Positions 1-6,275 of a stretch of DNA of 12,112 nucleotides are shown here, one piece after another. The stretch is taken from contig JAGAYQ010000042.1 in NCBI GenBank assembly GCA_017940445.1, positions 1 to 12,112 of the forward strand, written 5' to 3'. This stretch comes from Pyramidobacter sp. GTDB taxonomy: Bacteria; Synergistota; Synergistia; Synergistales; Dethiosulfovibrionaceae. How positions within the stretch are numbered: position 1 is the first letter of the stretch; each line of letters begins with the position of its first letter. The notes beneath the pieces are model-generated. The model was given only the letters and a program-made list of their open reading frames with translations, was not told the DNA's origin and searched no databases. The position numbers and the translations under genes are program-made.

Positions 1-8
1 AAATCATC

Positions 9-37
9 TTGCGGTCGTGCCTTTAACGTGTTATTAT
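9..37 (+). promoter_or_regulatory. Putative promoter of tRNA-Leu
   Basis: A -35-like TTGCGG (9-14) and a -10-like TATTAT (32-37) are separated by 17 bases. The -10 box ends 17 bases before the first base of the mature tRNA at 55, leaving a very short 5' leader, which is usual for tRNA genes. The -35 box matches the consensus only at TTG. The window starts just upstream, so transcription from a more distant promoter cannot be excluded. Confidence 0.4.
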
Positions 38-54
38 TACCAAGTAGATTGTGT

Positions 55-141
55 GCCTGAGTGGCGGAATCGGTAGACGCAGGGGACTCAAAATCCCCCG
101 TGGGCGACCACATGAGGGTTCGAGTCCCTCCTTAGGCACCA
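55..141 (+). tRNA. tRNA-Leu, anticodon CAA
   Basis: All cloverleaf parts can be folded by hand. The acceptor arms GCCTGAG (55-61) and CTTAGGC (131-137) pair with one G-T wobble. The anticodon stem GGGGA/TCCCC (82-86/94-98) encloses the loop CTCAAAA with anticodon CAA at 89-91, which reads UUG. A long variable arm (GTGG-GCGA-CCAC, about 100-111) marks a class II tRNA. The T arm GAGGG/CCCTC (114-118/126-130) carries TTCGAGT. The discriminator A138 and an encoded CCA (139-141) complete it. The D-arm sequence TGGCGGAATCGGTAGACGC is typical of tRNA-Leu, and A at the discriminator also fits Leu. Identity is firm. Confidence 0.97.
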
Positions 142-152
142 TGCAGCCTTCT

Positions 153-181
153 AAAAGCCTCGCGTTCGCGGGGCTTTTTTT
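153..181 (+). terminator. Intrinsic terminator after tRNA-Leu
   Basis: AAAAGCCTCGC (153-163) pairs with GCGGGGCTTTT (168-178) through an 11-bp stem with one T-G wobble around the loop GTTC. A run of seven T follows (175-181). It starts 12 bases after the tRNA CCA, so it should end the tRNA transcript. The next gene begins only 32 bases further on. Confidence 0.85.
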
Positions 182-213
182 GTAAGGATAAATAGAAACT
201 GAAAGGATGATCC

Positions 214-567
214 ATGATGGCATGTGAAAAGACGATCGCGCTTGTGAAGGAAGTCCTTGCGGCTCCGAGCTGCTGCGCCGAGCTGAAAGCGGCGGGCGAG
301 AAATGGCTGGCTTCTGTGGGCACGGGGGAGCAGAAAGCAGCGGCCGATGCCCTGCTTGCAGAACTGAAAGAGGACGTGAGCAGCATCGACGGCGTGATCG
401 GTTTCTTTGGTTCCGAAGCCGGCAAGGGCTACTTCGGCGCCGAAAAAGCGGCCCAGCTGCTCAAGGCTGCTCAGGATGCCAAGGCGGCCGGCGGAAAGTA
501 CTGCATCTGCGACGCCTGCCAGAAGGGCGCGAAGCTGATCGAAAATCCCGACGGGCTGTACGCATAA
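214..567 (+). CDS. Small cysteine-containing protein of unknown function (117 aa)
   Basis: The start ATG at 214 follows GAAAGGA (201-207) by 6 bases; a second ATG at 217 is also possible. The protein is soluble-looking and Ala/Lys/Glu-rich, with no signal peptide or membrane segment. It has six cysteines: C4, the pair C20-C21 in an APSCCAELK motif, and a C-terminal CICDAC cluster (C97, C99, C102) that could bind metal. A central SIDGVIGFFGSEAGKGYFGAE region looks conserved. From memory it resembles about 110-residue proteins of gut anaerobes that automatic pipelines sometimes label 'molecular chaperone Hsp90'. Nothing here resembles a real Hsp90: it is far too short and lacks the GHKL ATPase motifs. 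The gene sits between a tRNA terminator and the hairpin at 585-620. No clear promoter fits in the 32-base gap upstream. It is probably a real gene, but its function is unknown. Confidence 0.85.
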   Translation: MMACEKTIALVKEVLAAPSCCAELKAAGEKWLASVGTGEQKAAADALLAELKEDVSSIDGVIGFFGSEAGKGYFGAEKAAQLLKAAQDAKAAGGKYCICDACQKGAKLIENPDGLYA

Positions 568-584
568 GACAATTGGTTGGAAAC

Positions 585-620
585 AAAAATAGCCGGAGCA
601 TTCGTGCTCCGGCTATTTTT
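585..620. terminator. Bidirectional intrinsic terminator, 16-bp perfect stem with TTCG loop
   Basis: Bases 585-600 and 605-620 are perfect reverse complements around a TTCG tetraloop. The stem has a GC core (AGCCGGAGCA) flanked by AAAAAT on one side and ATTTTT on the other, so either strand gives a stable hairpin followed by a U-run. It lies 17 bases after the stop of the small gene at 214-567 (+) and 28 bases after the stop of cysS (-), and so serves both converging genes. Confidence 0.93.
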
Positions 621-648
621 ATCAGCTCTTGCGTGTCTTATAATACGG

Positions 649-2073
649 TTAAATCTTTTTCTTCCACTTCGTTCCCTGCGGGGTGTCTTCGAGGATGATG
701 CCCTTGGCAGCAAGCTCATCACGGATGGCGTCGCTGCGGCCCCAGTCCTTGGCTTTGCGGGCGGCGTTGCGCTCGGCGATCAGCGCCTCGATCTGCGCGG
801 CTTCGTCGCCGTTTTCGTTCTTCTTGTCCTGCTCGATGCCAAAGATGCCCATCACCTCGTCCATATCGGTGAAGAACTTTTCGGCCGCAGCTACAGCAGC
901 GGGAGCGACCGTGGCGTTCTCCTTGAGGTACTTGTTCACTTCGGTGACGGCCTCAAAGATCACGCCCATGGCGGCAGCGGTGTTGAAATCGTCGTCCATG
1001 GCCTCAATAAACTTGGCGCGCGCCTCTTCGACAGCTTTGACAAGCGCGGCGCCGGCTTCATCGTCTGTGCCGAGACGGCTGGACTTGGCGAACTGGAGGT
1101 CGCTCCAGCAGTTGCGCAGACGCTCAACAGCGGCAGCTGCCTGCTCCAGACCTTCGGGGGCGAAGTTGACGGGCGAGCGGTAGTGGGCGGAGAGCAGGAA
1201 CATGCGGATGGCCAGCGGCGGGAATTTCTCGCGAGCGGCGCGTGCTGTCATGAAGTTGCCAAGCGACTTTGACATTTTCTCGGCGTTGATGAGGATGTAT
1301 TCGTTGTGCAGCCAGTAGTGCACGAACTCCTTGCCTGAAGCAGCTTCGCTCTGAGCGATCTCGTTCTCGTGATGGGGGAAGATCAGGTCGATGCCGCCGG
1401 AGTGGATGTCGATCGTATCTCCGAGAAGGTCGCTCGACATGGCGCTGCACTCGATGTGCCAGCCGGGACGGCCGAGGCCCCAAGGGCTTTCCCAGGCGGG
1501 TTCGCCGGGCTTCTGCGGCTTCCAGAGGACGAAATCGAGCGGGCTGTGCTTGACGTCGTCGACTTCGATGCGCGCGCCGCTCTGGAGGTCGTCGATGTTC
1601 TGATGGCTGAGCTTGCCGTAGGCGGGGAAGCTCTTCACGTCAAAGTAGACGGTGCCGTCGACGACGTAGGCGTGGCCGTTGTCGATGATGCGCTGGATGA
1701 GCGCGATGATCTTGGGGATGTACTCCGTGGCGCGGGGATTGAACGAAGCGCGTTTGATCCCAAGAGCGTCGGCGTCTTCATAATAATCGGCAATGGTCTT
1801 TTCGGCCAGCTGCTGAACGGTGATGCCGTCACGGTTGGCGCGGTTGATCATCTTGTCGTCGATGTCGGTGAAGTTCTGCACAAAGGTCACTTCGTAGCCG
1901 CGGAATTCGAGATAGCGGCGGAACACGTCAAAGACGATGAAGGGGCGGGCGTTGCCGATGTGGAAATAGTCATAGACGGTGGGGCCGCAGCTGTAAAAGG
2001 TGACATGCCCCTCGCGGATGGGGACGAACGGTTCTTTTTTGCGCGTCAGGTCATTGTAAAGGACAAGTGCCAT
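649..2073 (-). CDS. cysS: Cysteine--tRNA ligase (CysRS)
   Basis: This class I aminoacyl-tRNA synthetase charges tRNA-Cys with cysteine in the cytoplasm. The protein is 474 residues, the usual length for bacterial CysRS (about 460-480). The HIGH signature appears as HIGN (38-41) in PTVYDYFHIGNARPF. KMSKS is exact at 266-270. Zinc ligands are visible: C29 in FYSCGP, C209 in GWHIECSAM and H234 in FPHHENE, with E238 nearby. The C-terminal part is a helical, charged anticodon-binding region ending in a basic KWKKKI tail. The start ATG (2071-2073) is preceded on its strand by GGAGG (2085-2089) at 11 bases. It is monocistronic: its own -10 box lies upstream and it ends at the shared hairpin 585-620. 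No T-box leader fits between promoter and start. Two long plus-strand frames opposite it are shadows. Confidence 0.98.
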   Translation of the reverse strand: MALVLYNDLTRKKEPFVPIREGHVTFYSCGPTVYDYFHIGNARPFIVFDVFRRYLEFRGYEVTFVQNFTDIDDKMINRANRDGITVQQLAEKTIADYYEDADALGIKRASFNPRATEYIPKIIALIQRIIDNGHAYVVDGTVYFDVKSFPAYGKLSHQNIDDLQSGARIEVDDVKHSPLDFVLWKPQKPGEPAWESPWGLGRPGWHIECSAMSSDLLGDTIDIHSGGIDLIFPHHENEIAQSEAASGKEFVHYWLHNEYILINAEKMSKSLGNFMTARAAREKFPPLAIRMFLLSAHYRSPVNFAPEGLEQAAAAVERLRNCWSDLQFAKSSRLGTDDEAGAALVKAVEEARAKFIEAMDDDFNTAAAMGVIFEAVTEVNKYLKENATVAPAAVAAAEKFFTDMDEVMGIFGIEQDKKNENGDEAAQIEALIAERNAARKAKDWGRSDAIRDELAAKGIILEDTPQGTKWKKKI

Positions 2074-2132
2074 GAAAAAATATTCCTCCGTTTTCTGGAA
2101 TGGTGTAAAATGGGCGTGTTTATTTCGACGCT

Positions 2133-2160
2133 ATTATACCCGAGAAAACGAGAATTGGAA
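2133..2160 (-). promoter_or_regulatory. Putative cysS promoter
   Basis: The minus strand carries an exact TATAAT at 2138-2133, about 60 bases upstream of the cysS start. A weak TTCCAA -35 match (2160-2155) lies 16 bases further upstream. The rest of the 129-base gap 2074-2202 must also drive uvrC in the opposite direction. Possible plus-strand -10 boxes there are TAAAAT (2106-2111) and TATTAT (2132-2137, overlapping the cysS -10), neither with a convincing -35. Confidence rests mainly on the exact -10 hexamer. Confidence 0.45.
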
Positions 2161-2202
2161 CTGCAAAAATCTTTTTGATCGAGAAAAGGAGGGGAGACGC
2201 GC

Positions 2203-3939
2203 ATGAATGAAGAAGAGCGCATGGGGCGCATCCGCGCGATTTTGAAGACGCTGCCGATCAAGCCTGGTGTGTATCTGATGCATGACGAGACGGGGAAAGT
2301 GATCTACGTCGGCAAGGCCAAGAAGCTGAAGCGGCGTGTGTCGTCGTATTTCAATCACCGCGATTTCGCCATTCCCCGGCTGCGCAAGCTGGTGCAGACG
2401 GTCTGCGACATCAGTTTTATCCGCACGGAGACGGAAGCGGAGGCGTTCATCGTCGAGAGCCGGCTGATCAAGGCCATTCAGCCTTTTTTCAACGTTGAGC
2501 TGAAGATGGGCTCGCGCTATCCCTTCATCGTCGTGACCAGCGAGCGCTTTCCCCGCGTGCTCGTCACGCACACGCGACCCAAGAGCGGGCGAGTCTTCGG
2601 CCCTTATACGAGCGCCGGCAACATGCGCGGGATGCTCGACATGATCCGCCGTTTTTTCCCGCTGCGGAACTGCACGAAGGATCTCTCGAAAGATAAGCTG
2701 ATCCGGCCGTGCCTGATGTACGATGTGGGTAAGTGTCTCGGTCCCTGCGGCGGCAAATGCACGGAAAAAGAGTATAACGAGACCGTCGACGATATCCTTC
2801 TGCTCCTCAACGGCCAGACGGCCGATCTGGTCTCGCGCCTGAGGAGCCGCATGGAAAAGCTGGCGAAGGAACTGAAATTTGAGGAAGCAGCCAAGGCACG
2901 CGACACGATCCGCAATCTGTGGCGCTTCTCGCGACAGAAGCTGTCAGTCACGCTCACGGACGAACTTGACGAAGACACCTGGACGGCGATGACGCGCCTG
3001 CGCGATCTGATCGGACTGCCGGTAGTGCCGTGGCGCATCGACGGTTTTGACATCTCCCATTCATCCGGGCACGAGACGTACGGCGTGGCCGTTGTCTTTG
3101 AACAGGGCTATCCCAATCAGTCGCTTTACCGCCGCTATGCGATCCGCACGGTTGAGGGGATCGACGATTTTCGCTCGATGCGCGAGACGGTCCTGCGCCG
3201 TTACCGCGGCATGATCGAAAATCAGCAGCCGCTGCCGCAGTTGATCATGATCGATGGCGGCCCGGAGCAGCTCGCATTTGCGCGTGAAGCTCTGGCCGAA
3301 GTCCCTGTGAAGATCGCGACGGTAGCGCTGGCTAAGCGTGACGAACTGATCTTCACCGAGCCCGACAAGCCGCCTCTGCGCCTTGACTGGAACGATCCTG
3401 CGCTGCGGCTGCTCCAGCGCGTTCGTGACGAGTCGCACCGCTTTGCGATCACGACGCACCGGCACAAGCGCGTCTCGCGCCTCAGCCGTTCGTCGCTTGA
3501 AGACATCCCCGGCGTTGGCAAGCACACGGCCGCGGCGCTGCTGTCGACGTTCGGCAGCGTGCAGAGAGTGGCTTCGCTCACGCCTGACGAGCTGCAAAAA
3601 GCTCCTGGCATCGGTCCGAAGCAGGCGGCGCGTATCGCCGCGTTCCTCGCCGGACTGAACGGGGCAGCTGAAGGCGCCGCCTCGGAAGCCGCACAGCCAG
3701 CGCGCTCTGCCGCTGAGATCGTTGCCGCGTCGCAGCAGAAAACGGCGCATGCAAAATACCACTGGAACGAGACGATCGACGTGCCCTATCAGGAACAGCT
3801 TCCCGAGTGGCGTGAGCTGCCCGAAAACGCCGGTGGCGAAGAACGCGAGGACAAGCCTGATCTGGCGAAGCTGCTGGGAGTGAAGCGCGTGAGACGCACC
3901 TACGATCCCAAACGAAAGCGAGGCATCCATCGCGCATGA
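2203..3939 (+). CDS. uvrC: Excinuclease ABC subunit C, shortened in the middle, with a C-terminal extension
   Basis: UvrC makes both incisions in nucleotide excision repair after UvrA/UvrB find damage. The protein is 578 residues. A GIY-YIG nuclease domain lies at about 15-95 (GVY 22-24, YVG 35-37). A cysteine group C157, C170, C178, C182 (plus C186) matches the spacing of the Fe-S ligands reported for E. coli UvrC. The UVR (UvrB-binding) helix pair is at about 204-239. The endonuclease domain has D283 (GFDISH), D322 (IDDF), D351 (IDGG) and H412 (DESHR), matching E. coli D399, D438, D466 and H538. A double helix-hairpin-helix follows (PGVG 436-439, PGIG 468-471). UVR to first catalytic Asp spans only about 44 residues against about 160 in E. 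coli. After residue 482 comes an Ala/Glu-rich linker and a basic end (VKRVRRTYDPKRKR). AAGGAGGGG (2186-2194) supports the start. The stop overlaps the ribD start (ATGA). Confidence 0.96.
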   Translation: MNEEERMGRIRAILKTLPIKPGVYLMHDETGKVIYVGKAKKLKRRVSSYFNHRDFAIPRLRKLVQTVCDISFIRTETEAEAFIVESRLIKAIQPFFNVELKMGSRYPFIVVTSERFPRVLVTHTRPKSGRVFGPYTSAGNMRGMLDMIRRFFPLRNCTKDLSKDKLIRPCLMYDVGKCLGPCGGKCTEKEYNETVDDILLLLNGQTADLVSRLRSRMEKLAKELKFEEAAKARDTIRNLWRFSRQKLSVTLTDELDEDTWTAMTRLRDLIGLPVVPWRIDGFDISHSSGHETYGVAVVFEQGYPNQSLYRRYAIRTVEGIDDFRSMRETVLRRYRGMIENQQPLPQLIMIDGGPEQLAFAREALAEVPVKIATVALAKRDELIFTEPDKPPLRLDWNDPALRLLQRVRDESHRFAITTHRHKRVSRLSRSSLEDIPGVGKHTAAALLSTFGSVQRVASLTPDELQKAPGIGPKQAARIAAFLAGLNGAAEGAASEAAQPARSAAEIVAASQQKTAHAKYHWNETIDVPYQEQLPEWRELPENAGGEEREDKPDLAKLLGVKRVRRTYDPKRKRGIHRA

Positions 3940-5042
3940 AACAGCTCTGGACTGACGAATACTACATGCGCATGGCGCTTGATCTGGCGCTGCGCGGCAT
4001 GGGAAAGACGACGCCCAACCCGCTGGTCGGCTGCGTGCTCGTCAAAGACGAAACAGTCGTCGGACGCGGCTGGCACGATCACCTCGGCGGACTGCATGCC
4101 GAAGCGGCGGCGCTGCTCGACGCTGGTGAAAAGGCCCGCGGCGCGACGGCCTATGTGACTCTGGAGCCGTGCAGTCATCAGGGGCGGCAGCCGCCGTGCG
4201 CCCCTGCGCTTGTCCGTGCCGGCGTGTCTCGCTGCGTCTGCGCCATCGGCGACCCCAATCCCAAAGTCGCCGGCCGAGGACTGCGCATCCTTCAGGAAGC
4301 GGGGATCGAGACGGTCTGCGGAGTGCTTGCCGATGATGCTGCCTGGCTGAATCGCGGCTTTCTGTCGCTCCAGACGCGCGGTCGTCCGTGGGTGACGCTG
4401 AAAGCGGCTATATCTGCCGACGGTTCCATGTCGCTGGAAAACGGCGCCAGCCGCTGGGTCACAGGTGAAGCGGCACGAAAGGCGGGGCATCTGCTCCGCA
4501 GCGAAAACGACGCCATTCTCACCGGCTCGGGGACGCTCGAAGCAGACGATCCGGCGCTCACCGTGCGCGAAACCGAAGGAACCTCGCCCCGGCCCGTGAT
4601 CCTCAGCCGCGATCTTCGTTGCCTGAACAGGCCGTACAAGGCGCTGAACGAGCGGTCGATCATCTTTGGCGGCGAAGGATCAGCCGTTCCTGAACGATGG
4701 AGCGGACAGACCACGCTTGTGCCGCTGACTGCGGATGGCGGGCTCGACCTTGGTGCCGTCATGAAAAAGCTTGGCGAGATGGGGCTGGCCCGCGTTATGA
4801 TCGAAGCGGGGCCGCGCCTGACCTCGGCTTTTATTCAGGCGGGTTTTGCCGATGAATTTCAGCTGTTTGCCGCGCCGAAGTTCATGGGCGAGGGACGCAA
4901 GATCACGACATCGATGCGTCTTGCCAGCATGGGCGAGACGGTGCCGATGACGGTGCGCCGTGTGCGGCCTGTCGGCGATGACCTGTGGATCAAAGGAGGA
5001 AATCCATGTTCACTGGACTGGTTGAAGCGACTGGCACGATAG
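3936..5042 (+). CDS. ribD: Bifunctional riboflavin deaminase/reductase RibD
   Basis: RibD carries out the second and third steps of riboflavin synthesis: deamination of the pyrimidine from GTP cyclohydrolase II, then NADPH-dependent reduction of its ribose side chain. The protein is 368 residues, normal for the fused enzyme. The N-terminal deaminase (about 1-145) has the zinc site H54-A-E56 and PCSHQGRQPPC with C79 and C88. The C-terminal reductase (about 150-355) has KAAISADG (156-163), GSGTLEADDP (197-206) and an EAGP motif (290-293) near the usual EGGP position. The start ATG overlaps the uvrC stop, so translation is probably coupled. The reading frame runs 37 bases into ribE, giving the last residues (CSLDWLKRLAR) a sequence set by ribE's start rather than by RibD homology. 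No FMN riboswitch is visible upstream. Confidence 0.97.
   Translation: MKQLWTDEYYMRMALDLALRGMGKTTPNPLVGCVLVKDETVVGRGWHDHLGGLHAEAAALLDAGEKARGATAYVTLEPCSHQGRQPPCAPALVRAGVSRCVCAIGDPNPKVAGRGLRILQEAGIETVCGVLADDAAWLNRGFLSLQTRGRPWVTLKAAISADGSMSLENGASRWVTGEAARKAGHLLRSENDAILTGSGTLEADDPALTVRETEGTSPRPVILSRDLRCLNRPYKALNERSIIFGGEGSAVPERWSGQTTLVPLTADGGLDLGAVMKKLGEMGLARVMIEAGPRLTSAFIQAGFADEFQLFAAPKFMGEGRKITTSMRLASMGETVPMTVRRVRPVGDDLWIKGGNPCSLDWLKRLAR
4992..4999 (+). promoter_or_regulatory. Shine-Dalgarno site of ribE inside ribD
   Basis: AAAGGAGG lies inside the ribD coding sequence, 6 bases before the ATG at 5006. It decides the ribE start: the open frame extends up to an ATG at 4985, but that codon has no such site, and riboflavin synthases begin MFTGLVE, exactly as encoded from 5006. 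Confidence 0.85.
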
Positions 5043-5659
5043 TGCGCGCCACCCGCGGAGGGGATGTGACTGTTTTCCGCGTTTCCTGTCCCTTTGCTGA
5101 TGAGCTGAAGCGCGGCGAGTCGGTCTGCGTCAGCGGCGTCTGTACGACCGTCACCGACTGCGGTCCAGGATATTTTGACGTGCAGCTCACTGAAGAAACG
5201 ATGCGCGTTTCGCGCTTTTCGCTGATGATCGCCGGCGACCGCGTTAATCTGGAACGGGCTCTCCCCGTAGGCGGACGTCTCGACGGACATCTCGTTGCCG
5301 GTCACGTCGACGGTACGGCTGTCGTCATGGCGCTCAAAAAAGGACCGGCGGCAGCGGAGCTGTGGCTTGATCTACCCATGGAGCTGACCCGCTATGTGGT
5401 CCGTAAGGGTTCCATCTGCGTCGACGGCGTCAGTCTGACGGTTGCTTCGGTGAGCGGCAGTTCGTTTTCCGTCGCCGTGATCCCCGAGACGCTGGCCAGG
5501 ACGACCCTTGGCAGTTTGCGGGCCGGGCAGAAGGTCAATATCGAGACAGACATGATCGCCCGCTATGTGGAAAAGCTGCTCGGACTTTCAGATGAAAATC
5601 AGCCGTCAGCGCCGCCGTCTGGGTTGACGATGGAGCGCCTGGCCGAGATGGGCTGGTAA
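5006..5659 (+). CDS. ribE: Riboflavin synthase, alpha chain
   Basis: Riboflavin synthase joins two molecules of 6,7-dimethyl-8-ribityllumazine to give riboflavin and a pyrimidine that returns to RibH. The protein is 217 residues, the usual length. It has the hallmark N-terminus MFTGLVEATG and two tandem lumazine-binding barrels. The first (about 1-95) contains CVSGVCTTV and GGRLDGHLVAGHVDGTA. The second (about 98-190) contains CVDGVSLTVASV and ETLARTTLGSL. The short tail LTMERLAEMGW resembles the family end. The gene starts 37 bases before ribD stops and is probably co-translated with it. In many Firmicutes ribBA follows ribE; here it is missing, and a gap with a new promoter leads to ribH. 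Some naming schemes call this gene ribC. Confidence 0.97.
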   Translation: MFTGLVEATGTIVRATRGGDVTVFRVSCPFADELKRGESVCVSGVCTTVTDCGPGYFDVQLTEETMRVSRFSLMIAGDRVNLERALPVGGRLDGHLVAGHVDGTAVVMALKKGPAAAELWLDLPMELTRYVVRKGSICVDGVSLTVASVSGSSFSVAVIPETLARTTLGSLRAGQKVNIETDMIARYVEKLLGLSDENQPSAPPSGLTMERLAEMGW

Positions 5660-5693
5660 AGACATCTTTTTGAAAAAAATTTCGTCTTTCCTC
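5660..5693 (+). other. AT-rich inverted repeat after ribE, possible weak terminator
   Basis: AAAGAC (5658-5663) can pair with GTCTTT (5684-5689), with a nested TTTTT/AAAAA match (5667-5671/5673-5677). The stem is almost all A-T and no long U-run follows, so termination here would be weak. It lies between the ribE stop and the ribH promoter. Confidence 0.25.
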
Positions 5694-5722
5694 TTGGGCT
5701 GAGCGCATTTTTGATGTACAAT
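5694..5722 (+). promoter_or_regulatory. Putative ribH-serS promoter
   Basis: TTGGGC (5694-5699) and TACAAT (5717-5722) are separated by exactly 17 bases in an otherwise AT-rich gap. Initiation near 5729 would give a leader of about 40 bases before ribH. That leader carries a tiny hairpin CTTTTT-CGC-AAAAAG (5732-5746). No FMN riboswitch is present in this leader. Confidence 0.55.
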
Positions 5723-5768
5723 CAGCGGGAACTTTTTCGCAAAAAGAACATTTTTCAGGAGGAACAAC

Positions 5769-6248
5769 ATGAAAGTCGTCCAGGGAAATCTCGTCGCGCA
5801 GGGCGCTCATTACGCCATTGTCGCGTCCCGCTTCAATGAACTGATCACAGGCAAGCTTGTCGAGGGTGCCAAAGATGCGCTCATCCGCCACGGCGTGAAG
5901 ATGAACGAGTTTGACGTCTACTGGGTCCCCGGAGCCTGGGAACTGCCTCTCACCGTCAAGGAGCTGTGCCTCACGGGGCGTTACGACGCCGTCATTGCCG
6001 TGGGCGCGGTCATCCGCGGCGACACGCCGCATTTCGAATACGTCTCTGCCGAGATGTCGAAGGGCCTGGCTGCAACGGGAATCGAGCAGCGCGTTCCTGT
6101 TGCTTTCGGCGTGCTGACGACAGAAAATCTGGAGCAGGGGCTGCTGAGATCCGGCAGCAAGGCGGGCAACAAGGGAGCTGAGGCTGCGCTTGCCGCTCTT
6201 GAAATGGTCTCGCTGCTGCGCCAGATCCGCGAGAACAGAGATCAATAA
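5769..6248 (+). CDS. ribH: 6,7-dimethyl-8-ribityllumazine synthase
   Basis: Lumazine synthase condenses the RibD product (after dephosphorylation) with 3,4-dihydroxy-2-butanone 4-phosphate to give the substrate of riboflavin synthase. It commonly forms pentamers or 60-mer capsids. The protein is 159 residues, standard length. The RFNELIT motif (21-27), the substrate-loop PGAWELP (54-60), and GAVIRGDTPHFEYV (79-92) with the catalytic H88 are all present. R127 (LLRSG) and GNKGAEAA follow, as in B. subtilis RibH. AGGAGG (5757-5762) sits 6 bases before the ATG. The gene has its own promoter and is followed after 27 bases by serS, so the two are probably co-transcribed. Confidence 0.97.
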   Translation: MKVVQGNLVAQGAHYAIVASRFNELITGKLVEGAKDALIRHGVKMNEFDVYWVPGAWELPLTVKELCLTGRYDAVIAVGAVIRGDTPHFEYVSAEMSKGLAATGIEQRVPVAFGVLTTENLEQGLLRSGSKAGNKGAEAALAALEMVSLLRQIRENRDQ

Positions 6249-6275
6249 AATTTTTCGATAAAAGAGGGAATTACA

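Noticed and set aside
55..213. tRNA-Leu 3' end as an integration site for a mobile element
   Set aside because: No repeat of the tRNA 3' end, integrase or atypical genes are present in the window.
577..2178. Plus-strand open frames of 231 and 269 codons opposite cysS
   Set aside because: They are shadows of the cysS reading frame; their translations (for example runs rich in Val, Asp, Gly) match no domain, and cysS is certain.
3061..3930. 289-codon minus-strand frame opposite uvrC
   Set aside because: It is a reverse-frame shadow of the endonuclease/HhH part of uvrC, with no domain and no ribosome site.
4985..5005. Upstream ATG at 4985 as the ribE start
   Set aside because: It would add MDQRRKS before the family's invariant MFTGLVE start and has no ribosome site, whereas 5006 has AAAGGAGG at 6 bases.
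5729..5762. Alternating T-run/A-run hairpins in the ribH leader (5732-5746 versus 5741-5755) as a possible riboswitch
   Set aside because: The stems are 5-6 bp of nearly pure A-T, too weak to be convincing, and the FMN riboswitch core sequence is absent.
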